NCBI GenBank assembly: GCA_003154555.1
Contig: PMDT01000344.1
Span: 1 to 6,504, forward strand
From: Spirochaetaceae bacterium
GTDB lineage: Bacteria; Spirochaetota; Spirochaetia; SZUA-6; Fen-1364
Direction of reading: 5' to 3'
DNA length: 6,504 nt
Position numbers and translations under genes: made by a program. Position 1 is the first letter of the stretch. Every line of letters starts with the position of its first letter. Below the pieces are notes generated by a model. It was not told where the DNA came from and did no database searches. It saw only the letters and a list, made by a program, of their open reading frames with translations. Positions 1 through 6,447 of this stretch are shown one piece after another.

Positions 1-572
1 TCGCAGCGCAGCGAACCTTCCTCCATGTTGCCATCGCACACGCCAAGGTAGCGCACGACACGGCGCAGCTGCTGGAGAAAGACCTCCGCCTCTTCGCCCA
101 CCTCGAGGTCCGGCTGCGTGACAATCTCCAGGAGCGGGGTCCCCGCGCGGTTGTAGTCCAGCAGGGTGATATCCCCGGCATGGATCATCTTGCCTGCATC
201 CTCTTCGAGATGCACCTCGCGGATGCGCACGCGCTTGCGGCGTTTGCGCAGCTCAATCTCCACCCATCCGTCAGTGCCCAGCGGAGAGCGAAACTGCGTG
301 ATCTGGTAGTTCTTGGGAAGGTCGGGATAGAAGTAGTTCTTCCGCTCGAAGAGCGTGGAGACGGCGAGTGTGCAATTGAGCGCCCGGGCCACGATGTAGC
401 CCATTCGCATGGCCTCCGCGTTGAGCGCGGGGAGCACGCCGGGATAGCCCATGCAGACCGGGCACACGTTTGTATTGGGGTCGGACCCGAAGGCCGCCCT
501 GCATCCACAGAAAACCTTCGTGCGCGTGAGAAGCTGGGTATGTACTTCAAGTCCGAGGTACGAGGCGTACAT
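1..572 (-). CDS. gatB: Aspartyl/glutamyl-tRNA amidotransferase subunit B, N-terminal part (runs off left edge)
   Basis: GatB binds the mischarged tRNA and activates its Glu or Asp side chain with ATP, so that ammonia from GatA can amidate it, in the cytosolic GatCAB complex. 190 codons are visible; the family is usually about 480-500 residues, so the C-terminal 60% is outside the window. Visible marks are GLEVH (7-11), a four-cysteine CxC...CxxC set (C22, C24, C37, C40) of the type that binds zinc in many GatB proteins, FERKNYFYPDLPKNYQ (75-90), HLEEDAGK (121-128), DYNRAGTPLLEIV (139-151) and GNMEEGSLRC (181-190). H11, E124 and E149 appear to match the metal-site residues His12, Glu125 and Glu150 of S. 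aureus GatB (from memory). The ATG at 572 lies two bases after the gatA stop (TAG-AG-ATG), which suggests coupled translation. A GTG at 584 is in frame and would add four residues. Confidence 0.96.
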   Translation of the reverse strand, partial: MYASYLGLEVHTQLLTRTKVFCGCRAAFGSDPNTNVCPVCMGYPGVLPALNAEAMRMGYIVARALNCTLAVSTLFERKNYFYPDLPKNYQITQFRSPLGTDGWVEIELRKRRKRVRIREVHLEEDAGKMIHAGDITLLDYNRAGTPLLEIVTQPDLEVGEEAEVFLQQLRRVVRYLGVCDGNMEEGSLRC

Positions 573-574
573 CT

Positions 575-1957
575 CTACTTCCACCCCGCGGGAAAGCCGG
601 GCGCGTCGGGTGACGGGAAGCCCTTTTCAAGCTGCCGGCATATGCTGAACAGCAGATCCTCTCCGAAGGCAGGAGCGAGAAACTGCATGCCGATGGGAAG
701 CGCCGCTTCCACGGCCGCGGGAAACGACAGCGCCGGCAGCCCGGCGAGATTCGCCGCGCAGGTGAAGATGTCGGCGAGCTTCTGCATGAAAGGATCCGCA
801 TCGGCGCTCCCCCTCTGAAACGGGGGGACCGGATAGACGGGCATGAGGACAAGGTCCACGCCTTCGAATGCCTTCTGGAAATCCATTCGAATGGCCGTGC
901 GAATCTTCTGCGCCCTCAGGTAGTACTCGTCCTGGAAACCGGAACGCAGCACGTAGGTGCCCAGGAGGATGCGCAGCTTCACCTCGGGGCCAAGACCCTC
1001 CGTGCGGGAGGCAATGGTCATTGCCTCAGGGGTGTCGGCGTGCGCGGCGCGGTGCCCGTAGCGTACCCCGTCGAATCGCGCCAGGTTGGCGCTCGCTTCC
1101 GCCGTGGCAATGACATAGTAGGATGAGACAACGTGATCGAGGGTGGGAAACGACACCTCGCGTACCTCGTGCCCCAGCTCTTTCAGAGTGCGCCGGGTCT
1201 TTTCGAAGGTCTTCCTGACATCGGCATGCATGGGCACATCGGCGCATTCACGCGGCACGCCGATGGAAAGCTTCCCCTTGCGTAGCGGCGCCGGTTGCCA
1301 GGCAAGAGATGACTGGTCGCGCGGATCCTCACCGCGCATGACGGCAAAGGCCTTCTCCGTCATGTCCACGGTCTTCGCCATGACCCCGATAACCTCGAGG
1401 GATGATGCGTAGGCAACAAGCCCGAAACGGGACACCGCCCCCCATGTCGGTTTCAGGCCGTAGATGCCGCAGAACGCGGCAGGCTGCCGCACGGAACCGC
1501 CCGTGTCGCTTCCCAGCCCGAATGCCGCAAGCCCTGCCGCAACCGCGGCGGCAGGTCCGCCGCTTGAGCCGCCGGGCACCCGGCCCGGATCCCAGGGGTT
1601 GCGCGTGACCATGAGGGCGGAGTTTTCCGTGGAGGAGCCCATCCCGAACTCGTCAAGGTTCGCCTTACCAGCAACGATCCCTCCGGCCTTCTGGAGCCTT
1701 TCCACCGCGGTTGCCGAGTAGGGAGAGACGAAGTCGCGGAGCATTCGGGAGCCGCAGGTGAGTCGGAAGCCCCGCACCGCAATGTTGTCTTTCACCGCGA
1801 AGGGCACGCCTGCAAGCGGCCCCGAGGAGGCCGAATCCACGGCACCAAGTGCGGGATCAAACTGGAGAAAGCTGCCCAGCTCATCCTGGCGCGACGCGAC
1901 AAAGGCCTTCCACCGCTCCCGGGCTCCCGCATGTGTCGCAACGCCGTGCCAGTCCAT
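575..1957 (-). CDS. gatA: Aspartyl/glutamyl-tRNA amidotransferase subunit A (amidase-signature glutaminase)
   Basis: GatA hydrolyses glutamine (or asparagine) and passes the ammonia through a tunnel to GatB. The 460-residue product is a full amidase-signature protein. The Ser-cisSer-Lys triad is K56 (GVPFAVKDN), S131 (PGGSSGGPAAAVAAG) and S155 (GSDTGGSVRQPAAFCG). The spacings of 75 and 24 residues equal those of S. aureus GatA (K79, S154, S178). FCGIYGLKPTWGAVSRFGLVAYASSLE (163-189) is the usual substrate-pocket region. The start at 1957 is chosen because GGAGG lies four bases upstream. The frame stays open for 50 more codons, but those overlap the gatC tail and look non-coding. K56 rather than about K79 means the N-terminus is roughly 23 residues shorter than in S. 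aureus. It lies 37 nt after gatC and 2 nt before gatB, in one operon. Confidence 0.97.
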   Translation of the reverse strand: MDWHGVATHAGARERWKAFVASRQDELGSFLQFDPALGAVDSASSGPLAGVPFAVKDNIAVRGFRLTCGSRMLRDFVSPYSATAVERLQKAGGIVAGKANLDEFGMGSSTENSALMVTRNPWDPGRVPGGSSGGPAAAVAAGLAAFGLGSDTGGSVRQPAAFCGIYGLKPTWGAVSRFGLVAYASSLEVIGVMAKTVDMTEKAFAVMRGEDPRDQSSLAWQPAPLRKGKLSIGVPRECADVPMHADVRKTFEKTRRTLKELGHEVREVSFPTLDHVVSSYYVIATAEASANLARFDGVRYGHRAAHADTPEAMTIASRTEGLGPEVKLRILLGTYVLRSGFQDEYYLRAQKIRTAIRMDFQKAFEGVDLVLMPVYPVPPFQRGSADADPFMQKLADIFTCAANLAGLPALSFPAAVEAALPIGMQFLAPAFGEDLLFSICRQLEKGFPSPDAPGFPAGWK

Positions 1958-1961
1958 TGTT

Positions 1962-1966
1962 CCTCC
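1962..1966 (-). promoter_or_regulatory. Shine-Dalgarno site of gatA
   Basis: GGAGG on the minus strand, separated by AACA from the ATG at 1957. It fixes the gatA start against the longer open frame that begins at 2107. A second in-frame ATG at 1972 lies just upstream of this site and has no comparable signal. Confidence 0.8.
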
Positions 1967-1994
1967 ACCCATTTCGCGGGCCCGCCGTGATTTT

Positions 1995-2273
1995 TCAGAG
2001 TACGTTCGGGATGACGATGAAGCGCTCCTCGCGTTCGGGGGCATTGCCAAGGAGCGTGTCGGACAGGGCCGGCCCGTTTTCCGCATCCTCCCGCAGCCGG
2101 TTTTCACGAAGGAGTGCGTGTGTCGTGGGCGCCAGGCCCTGGATATCGATCTCTTTCATGTGGGAGAAGTGCTGAAGCATCTGCTCAACGGCCACACCGA
2201 GCTTCTCCAGCTCCTCCTTCGTGAGGGAAAGACGGGCCATGCGGGCGGTTATGGCGAGCTCAGAGGCGTCCAT
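1995..2273 (-). CDS. gatC: Aspartyl/glutamyl-tRNA amidotransferase subunit C
   Basis: GatC is the small subunit that wraps around GatA and GatB and stabilises the complex. The 92-residue product has the usual length and pattern: an N-terminal helix pair (ITARMARLSLTKEELEKLG, 8-26), then QMLQHFSHMKEIDIQGLAPT (31-50), which matches the family's 'lxexdt..v.Pt.h' segment, then NRLRED (58-63) and the conserved NAPEREERFIVIPNVL tail (77-92). It is first in the gatC-gatA-gatB operon. The ATG at 2273 begins where family similarity starts; a GTG at 2279 would add two residues. No well-placed Shine-Dalgarno exists: GGGAGGG lies about 15 nt upstream. The frame is open to an ATG at 2429, but those 52 extra residues show no family similarity. 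Confidence 0.93.
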   Translation of the reverse strand: MDASELAITARMARLSLTKEELEKLGVAVEQMLQHFSHMKEIDIQGLAPTTHALLRENRLREDAENGPALSDTLLGNAPEREERFIVIPNVL

Positions 2274-2279
2274 GGACAC

Positions 2280-2308
2280 AGTTAATCCATGCCCTCCCGC
2301 CGTGTCAA
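2280..2308 (-). promoter_or_regulatory. Candidate sigma-70-type promoter for gatCAB, possibly giving a leaderless gatC mRNA
   Basis: On the minus strand a perfect TTGACA (2308-2303) is followed after 17 nt by TTAACT (2285-2280). The -35 and spacing are ideal, but the -10 matches TATAAT at only three of six positions and lacks the key A at its second base. Transcription starting seven bases past the -10 would begin at about 2273, which is the A of the gatC ATG. This would fit the lack of a well-spaced Shine-Dalgarno site. It could equally be chance, with the real promoter further upstream. Confidence 0.35.
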
Positions 2309-2475
2309 GGATCGTAAGGTTTGAGGGGGCAAAAAGCTCATTGCTTGACGATGGTGTACCCGTTTCCGTACATTCTCCAGGGGGAATCTCGCTCCCGTAA
2401 TACGAAAGAACCTCCTCCGCGCATCGCATTTGTCATGGAGAGGTCATTTTATGGCTCTCAAGTTGAAAAATGCGT

Positions 2476-2503
2476 TTGACGTTGGGCACTGGCATGGTAC
2501 AAT
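2476..2503 (+). promoter_or_regulatory. Sigma-70-type promoter of the glycosidase gene
   Basis: TTGACG (2476-2481) and TACAAT (2498-2503) are separated by 16 nt. Each differs from consensus at one position. The predicted start is near 2510, giving a leader of about 20 nt that ends with the GAGGA ribosome site and GTG at 2530. The tight arrangement of promoter, ribosome site and start codon makes this the best-supported promoter in the window. No operator-like palindrome stands out around it. Confidence 0.7.
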
Positions 2504-2518
2504 ACTGCGCGCAAAACC

Positions 2519-2523
2519 GAGGA
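2519..2523 (+). promoter_or_regulatory. Shine-Dalgarno site of the glycosidase gene
   Basis: GAGGA, six bases before the GTG at 2530. It decides for this GTG start: the nearer ATG at 2524 is followed at once by TGA, and the GTG at 2526 is in another frame. Confidence 0.7.
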
Positions 2524-2529
2524 ATGTGA

Positions 2530-3951
2530 GTGGTAAAGAAGGATTTCCCAAAGATTCATTTCTATGATCAGGATCTCGTGTCTCTCTATGACGAAACGTG
2601 GCAACTGATCAAAGACTACTGGAAGAAGGGTACCGAGGATAACGGCTTCCACGGCCGCTACTTCGCGCATCCTGACAGCGTACGCATCAACCAGTTCGAT
2701 GCGTGCTTTGCCACTTTCTTCCTTGTCTATTCAAACAGGATCTTTCCCGTCATGTCCTGCCTCGACAACTTCTACTCGAAGCAGGAGGAGTCGGGAGCTA
2801 TCCGCGGCGAATACCGGGAGTCGGACGGCAAACCGGTCCATTCGAAGGACAATCCCAAGGGAGTCCTGCCCCCGCTCTTCGCGTGGGCAGAGTTCAACAT
2901 CTATCACAAACTGGGTGTGAAGAAGCGTATCCGCGAAGTGCTCCCGGTATTGGAGAAGTATTTTCGCTGGATCGAACAGAACTTCAGGACACCCAACGGC
3001 ATGTATTCGGTTCCGCTCGCGGCGACGATGATGGAAAACTCGCCTCGAGACGGGATGTTCTACCCCATTGATTTCAACTCCCAGATGGCCCTCTCAGCGT
3101 TCTACATCTCGGAGCTTGCGGATATCGTCAACGACAAGGAAACCAACTACACTTACAAGAAGGCCTATTTTTCGCTGAAAACCAAGATCAATGCACTCAT
3201 GTGGGACGAGCGGGAAGGCTTTTACTATGACCTGGACGAGTCGGAGAAGAGGCTCAAGGTCAAGACCATCGCCTCCTTCTGGCCTCTGATTGCAGAGATC
3301 CCCAACGAGGCGCGCGGGGAACGGCTCATTGAGCACCTCGTGGACCCCCACGAGTTTGGAATCGAGAACCCCTTCCCGACCCTGGCGGTCAAGGACAAGC
3401 GTTTCGACACACAGGGCGGAGGCTATCGCGGCTCGGTATACCCCCCGTACAATTACATGATCATCAAGGGCCTGGAAAAGTACAAACGCCACGACCTTTC
3501 GAGGGAGTTTACCATCCGTCACCTCTACCACGTGCTGGACGGCCTGTACACGAGCACCGGGAAAAAAGGTTCACTCTACGAAGCCTATGCTCCCCACACG
3601 GAAGGTCCGGCAAAGTGGCCGGGAAAAAAAGGTTTCCCCCGCACAATGTTTGCCCCGTATACGGCGCTCACCACGATCTCCCTCATGCTGGAGAACATCA
3701 TCGGCCTGAACATCTCGCTGCCGCGCAAAACGGTCGACTGGACCATCCCTACCCTGGAAGCAATGGGCATCGACGACCTGGCTTTGAAGCGCAACCTCAT
3801 CTCGATTCTCAGCGCGAAGAGCAGCAGGGGCTGGGAAGTGCATCTGGAAAGCGAAAAACTGTATTACCTGACCATCGATCTTTTCGGAGCGCGCAGCAAG
3901 ACGCTGCCAATCCCTTCGGGCAGATGTTCGATCCTGGTGGACAAGCTCTGA
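2530..3951 (+). CDS. Trehalase/GH63/mannosylglycerate-hydrolase-like glycosidase, (alpha/alpha)6 barrel, substrate unknown
   Basis: The 473-residue protein reads as a single (alpha/alpha)6-barrel glycosidase of the group that includes trehalases (GH37), GH63 and MGH1-like enzymes. There is no signal peptide or membrane segment, so it is probably cytosolic and may act on a stored or compatible-solute glycoside. Family-like segments in order are: LDNFYSKQEESGAIRGEY (78-95); MMENSPRDG (167-175) followed by PIDFNSQMALSAFYISELADI (179-199), the usual 'DNSPR...vdlna.la' region; GGYRGSVYPPYNYMIIKGL (297-315), equivalent to 'YWRGPvWPPtNYlv..GL'; and YEAYAPHTEGP (350-360), equivalent to 'wE.YnP.tG'. 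By analogy E351 would be the general base. The general-acid position holds E169 where I expect Asp, and two expected Trp are Tyr (Y299, Y304). Residues 433-473 look like a beta-rich tail. The gene starts with GTG, has its own promoter, and has no co-transcribed partner. The substrate cannot be assigned. Confidence 0.75.
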   Translation: MVKKDFPKIHFYDQDLVSLYDETWQLIKDYWKKGTEDNGFHGRYFAHPDSVRINQFDACFATFFLVYSNRIFPVMSCLDNFYSKQEESGAIRGEYRESDGKPVHSKDNPKGVLPPLFAWAEFNIYHKLGVKKRIREVLPVLEKYFRWIEQNFRTPNGMYSVPLAATMMENSPRDGMFYPIDFNSQMALSAFYISELADIVNDKETNYTYKKAYFSLKTKINALMWDEREGFYYDLDESEKRLKVKTIASFWPLIAEIPNEARGERLIEHLVDPHEFGIENPFPTLAVKDKRFDTQGGGYRGSVYPPYNYMIIKGLEKYKRHDLSREFTIRHLYHVLDGLYTSTGKKGSLYEAYAPHTEGPAKWPGKKGFPRTMFAPYTALTTISLMLENIIGLNISLPRKTVDWTIPTLEAMGIDDLALKRNLISILSAKSSRGWEVHLESEKLYYLTIDLFGARSKTLPIPSGRCSILVDKL

Positions 3952-3977
3952 CGACAGGGCTGCGCACCGTTACTTCG

Positions 3978-4565
3978 CTAAAAGGCGTTGCGCCCCTTGA
4001 AGGATCGCGTCAGGGTCTGCTTGTCCGCGTACTCCAAATCACCGCCGACTGGAAGCCCGAAAGCGATGCGTGAAATCTTTACACCGGTCTCTTTGAGCGC
4101 CTTGACCATGTAGAGTGCTGTCGTCTCGCCTTCCACGGTCGGGTTTGTCGCGAGAATCACTTCCTGAATTCCGCCCCGTCTCACCCTGTCGACCAGCGAG
4201 CCGATGCGAAGGCTGTCGGGTCCGATGCCGTCAATAGGTGAAATCGCACCCATGAGAACGTGATAAAGTCCGCGGTGCTCATGGATCGATTCGATGGTGA
4301 GGACGTCGCGCGGCTCTTCCACCACGCAGATCGAGGTACGATCGCGCGATGCGTCCGTGCAGATGCCGCAGGGATCCACGTCGGTATAGGTGCCGCACAT
4401 GCTGCAGGGCCGTATCGTCTCGCGCAGCCGTCCCAGGTCTTCCGCCAGCGCCCGCACGAGCGATTCGTCTGTGCGCAGAAGATAGTAGGCGATGCGCGAC
4501 GCGCTTTTTCTCCCCAGGCCGGGAAGCCGCGATAGATTGCCCATCAGCCTTTCCAGGGCGTTCAT
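3978..4565 (-). CDS. recR: Recombination mediator protein RecR
   Basis: RecR forms a ring-shaped clamp and works with RecO (and RecF) to load RecA onto SSB-coated DNA at gaps. The 195-residue product has the standard length and all domains: helix-hairpin-helix region LSRLPGLGRKSASRIAYYLL (11-30), a zinc finger with C54, C57, C66 and C69 (CSMC...CGIC), a Toprim domain from about 78 (SICVVEEPRDVLTIE, then GAISPIDGIGPDSLRI at 106-121 and EVILATNPTVEGETTALYM at 135-153), and the C-terminal GLPVGGDLEYADKQTL (170-185). Its ATG follows the ybaB stop by two bases (TGA-GA-ATG) and has no clear Shine-Dalgarno, so translation is probably coupled to ybaB. The order dnaX-ybaB-recR is conserved in many bacteria. 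The gene ends 26 nt from the convergent glycosidase gene. Confidence 0.97.
   Translation of the reverse strand: MNALERLMGNLSRLPGLGRKSASRIAYYLLRTDESLVRALAEDLGRLRETIRPCSMCGTYTDVDPCGICTDASRDRTSICVVEEPRDVLTIESIHEHRGLYHVLMGAISPIDGIGPDSLRIGSLVDRVRRGGIQEVILATNPTVEGETTALYMVKALKETGVKISRIAFGLPVGGDLEYADKQTLTRSFKGRNAF
3980..3998 (-). terminator. Weak candidate terminator hairpin at the end of recR
   Basis: On the minus strand GGCG-CAA-CGCC is followed by TTTT, and the T run overlaps the recR stop codon (TTTTAG). The stem can extend to eight pairs only by using two G-U pairs and the T run itself, so it is a poor intrinsic terminator. The 26-nt gap between the two converging stop codons (3952-3977) has no other hairpin with a T tract on either strand. 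Confidence 0.2.
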
Positions 4566-4567
4566 TC

Positions 4568-4891
4568 TCAGAACCCGAGCATCCCCGGCGGCAGCCCCAG
4601 CATACCCGTTGCCTGCGAGACCTCGTCACGGATCTTTTCTTTCAGCCGCGCCAGGGCATCGGTGATTGCGGCAAGCACGAGGTCCTGCAGCATTGGCACG
4701 TCTCGCGGATCCACCGCCTCCGGTGCGATGGTCACTTTTTCCACTTGCATCTGGCCGTTCATTTCCACGGTCACCATGCCGCCACCCGCGGAACCGGTGA
4801 CATGCACGTTTTTCAGCTTCTCCTGGATCTCCCCGACGCGCGACTGCAGCCCTTGCAGCTGCTTCAGCATCTCAAACGGATTTGTCGCCAT
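4568..4891 (-). CDS. ybaB: Nucleoid-associated protein of the YbaB/EbfC family
   Basis: YbaB/EbfC proteins are small dimers that bind DNA; the spirochaete EbfC of Borrelia is a known member. The 107-residue product shows the family layout: an N-terminal coiled-coil helix (PFEMLKQLQGLQSRVGEIQEKL, residues 5-26), a beta-sheet core (VTGSAGGGMVTVEMNGQ then VEKVTIAPEAVDP, about 31-62) and a C-terminal helix (LQDLVLAAITDALARLKEKI, 68-87), ending in a Gly/Pro/Met-rich tail (LGLPPGMLGF). The ATG at 4891 lies 20 nt inside the end of dnaX, with a purine-rich GGGGAAGGG just before it, so it is probably translated from the dnaX message. It is followed after two bases by recR. The role in this organism is inferred only from the family and from the conserved dnaX-ybaB-recR order. 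Confidence 0.95.
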   Translation of the reverse strand: MATNPFEMLKQLQGLQSRVGEIQEKLKNVHVTGSAGGGMVTVEMNGQMQVEKVTIAPEAVDPRDVPMLQDLVLAAITDALARLKEKIRDEVSQATGMLGLPPGMLGF

Positions 4892-6422
4892 GCCCTTCCC
4901 CTTTCACGACCTCGCCGCGGAACACCTTCCGAAGCAGCTCCACGCGCTGATCAACCTTGACCGGTTCCACGTGCGCCTCGGTGTAGGTGGAGCGGACGCG
5001 CTTCACCGCCGGCAGGAGAGCCGCGACCCGCGCCGTGAGCATTTCCTTGTCATTCTGCACAACCTCGCCCTGGAACCGGTCCCGCGATGAGAATGTAATG
5101 ACCAGGTCATCCCCTTCCTGGGAAGCCGAGAGGACCCGGTCCAGGGCCGATGACAGGGCCGGCTTCTCGCGGCGCAGCCCCTCGCTGATTTTCTTGATCG
5201 CCTGCAGGGGTTCAGGCCCGGTTTCGCCAGGTACGGCCGCGGAAACGGGGGCCGCGGTCGCGATGCGCACTCCCGGGGCGCCGGCCATCTGGGTGCGCAT
5301 GTCCTGCAATGCCTGGCGCATCTCCGAGGGGCTGATGAGCGTATCGAGCTCTGAAAGACGCGTGAGGAGGAGCTCAAGCTCGAAGCGCTGGTTGAGGGAG
5401 AATCGTATGTTGCGATAGAGGCCCAGGAGCATCTCGATCGCCTTCTCAATCTGCCCGGCCTGGAGGGACTGGAGCACGCCGGCGTCGAAATCCTGCGGAG
5501 CGTATCCCAGCAGCGTGTCCTTCGTGATGCCGCTCTTCAGGAAAAGCAGGTTGCGGAAATACTCCGTAAGATTGACGACGAACTGCTCAAGGGAGACGCC
5601 CGAGGCAAGTACGGCCTCGAGGCGTTCGAGGACCTTGCCGACGTCTCCAGCCCTCAACAGGCGCGCGAAATCGTTCAGCTCGTCGATACCAAGCACACCG
5701 AGCTTTTCCCGGATACGCTCCAGCGTGAGCGCGCCGTCCGCAAAGGACGCAACCTGGTCGAGCAGTGTGTAGGCGTCGCGCAACGAGCCGGTCGCTTCCT
5801 TTGCGATCCAGATCAAGGCACGGTCTTCCGCCTGGATGCCCAGCTCCCCGGCGGCCTCGCGGAGCTTCTCTTTGATCTCCGCGGTGGAGATGAGGCGGAA
5901 GTTGTACTGCTGGCAGCGGGAGCGGATGGTGGCAGGGACCTTGTGGACCTCGGTCGTGGCGAAAATGAACACGATGTAGGGCGGCGGCTCCTCGATGGTC
6001 TTCAGCAGCGCATTGAAAGCGCTGTTGGACAGCATGTGCACTTCATCGATGATGTACACCTTGAAGCGGCCCGCATTGGGCGCGAAAAGCACCTCGTCGC
6101 GGATGGCCCGTACGTCGTTCACGCTCGTGTTGGAGGCGCCATCGATCTCGATGACATCGAGGCTCGCACCGCGCGCGATCTCCTTGCAGCTTGGACACAC
6201 GCCGCAGGGCGAGTCGGTCGGGCCCTTGTCGCAGTTCAGCGCGCGCGCCAGTATCCGTGCGACGGAGGTCTTTCCCACGCCGCGGGGACCGGCAAACAGG
6301 TAGGCATGTGCGATGCGCCCCTGGCGGATGGAGCTGGTGAGTGTCGCAGTGACAAACTCCTGGCCGACGAGCTCGAGAAAGTTCTGCGGCCGCTTGCGTG
6401 TCGAGGTGACTTCATACGACAT
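4872..6422 (-). CDS. dnaX: DNA polymerase III subunit tau/gamma (clamp-loader ATPase)
   Basis: DnaX is the AAA+ motor of the clamp loader that opens the sliding clamp and tethers it to the polymerase at the fork. The 516-residue product contains Walker A GPRGVGKTS (45-53), a zinc module (C64, C73, C76, C79), Walker B VYIIDEVHML (122-131), sensor 1 FIFATTE (153-159), the SRC arginine finger (168-170) and sensor 2 GSLRDA (212-217). Domain III follows to about 360, then an Ala/Pro/Gly-rich linker (about 380-405) and a C-terminal part (about 406-516) that may be the polymerase- or helicase-binding region. I chose the ATG at 6422 because MSYEVTSTRKRPQNF matches the usual start and GGAGG lies eight bases upstream. 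An in-frame ATG at 6464 also has a GGAG and would add 14 residues. No A- or T-run suitable for the E. coli-type gamma frameshift is visible. Confidence 0.97.
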   Translation of the reverse strand: MSYEVTSTRKRPQNFLELVGQEFVTATLTSSIRQGRIAHAYLFAGPRGVGKTSVARILARALNCDKGPTDSPCGVCPSCKEIARGASLDVIEIDGASNTSVNDVRAIRDEVLFAPNAGRFKVYIIDEVHMLSNSAFNALLKTIEEPPPYIVFIFATTEVHKVPATIRSRCQQYNFRLISTAEIKEKLREAAGELGIQAEDRALIWIAKEATGSLRDAYTLLDQVASFADGALTLERIREKLGVLGIDELNDFARLLRAGDVGKVLERLEAVLASGVSLEQFVVNLTEYFRNLLFLKSGITKDTLLGYAPQDFDAGVLQSLQAGQIEKAIEMLLGLYRNIRFSLNQRFELELLLTRLSELDTLISPSEMRQALQDMRTQMAGAPGVRIATAAPVSAAVPGETGPEPLQAIKKISEGLRREKPALSSALDRVLSASQEGDDLVITFSSRDRFQGEVVQNDKEMLTARVAALLPAVKRVRSTYTEAHVEPVKVDQRVELLRKVFRGEVVKGEGHGDKSV

Positions 6423-6430
6423 GTCGGTAG

Positions 6431-6435
6431 CCTCC
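6431..6435 (-). promoter_or_regulatory. Shine-Dalgarno site of dnaX (preferred start)
   Basis: GGAGG on the minus strand, eight bases before the ATG at 6422. It supports the shorter dnaX start. A competing GGAG at 6475-6472 lies seven bases before the in-frame ATG at 6464. Confidence 0.6.
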
Positions 6436-6447
6436 ACGCCGTGGCAA

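Noticed and set aside
180..818. 212-residue plus-strand frame across the gatA/gatB junction
   Set aside because: It is antisense to two firmly identified genes, and its Arg/Ala-rich product is typical of shadow frames in GC-rich DNA.
1958..2107. 50-codon upstream extension of gatA
   Set aside because: It overlaps the gatC tail, has no amidase similarity, and the ATG at 1957 has a strong Shine-Dalgarno.
2274..2429. 52-residue N-terminal extension of gatC
   Set aside because: No GatC similarity; family length and pattern begin at the ATG at 2273.
2338..2436. 32-codon minus-strand frame upstream of gatC, a possible leader peptide, with a TAAAAT box at 2451-2446
   Set aside because: There is no ribosome site, no matching -35 and no attenuator-like hairpin after it, so chance is the simpler reading.
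3094..3531. 145-residue minus-strand frame opposite the glycosidase gene
   Set aside because: Its composition is fairly normal, but it lies wholly inside a better-supported gene and has no ribosome site or motif that I recognise.
4349..4960. 203-residue plus-strand frame opposite recR, ybaB and dnaX
   Set aside because: Antisense shadow of three conserved genes; the product is low-complexity Arg/Cys/His-rich with no recognisable domain.
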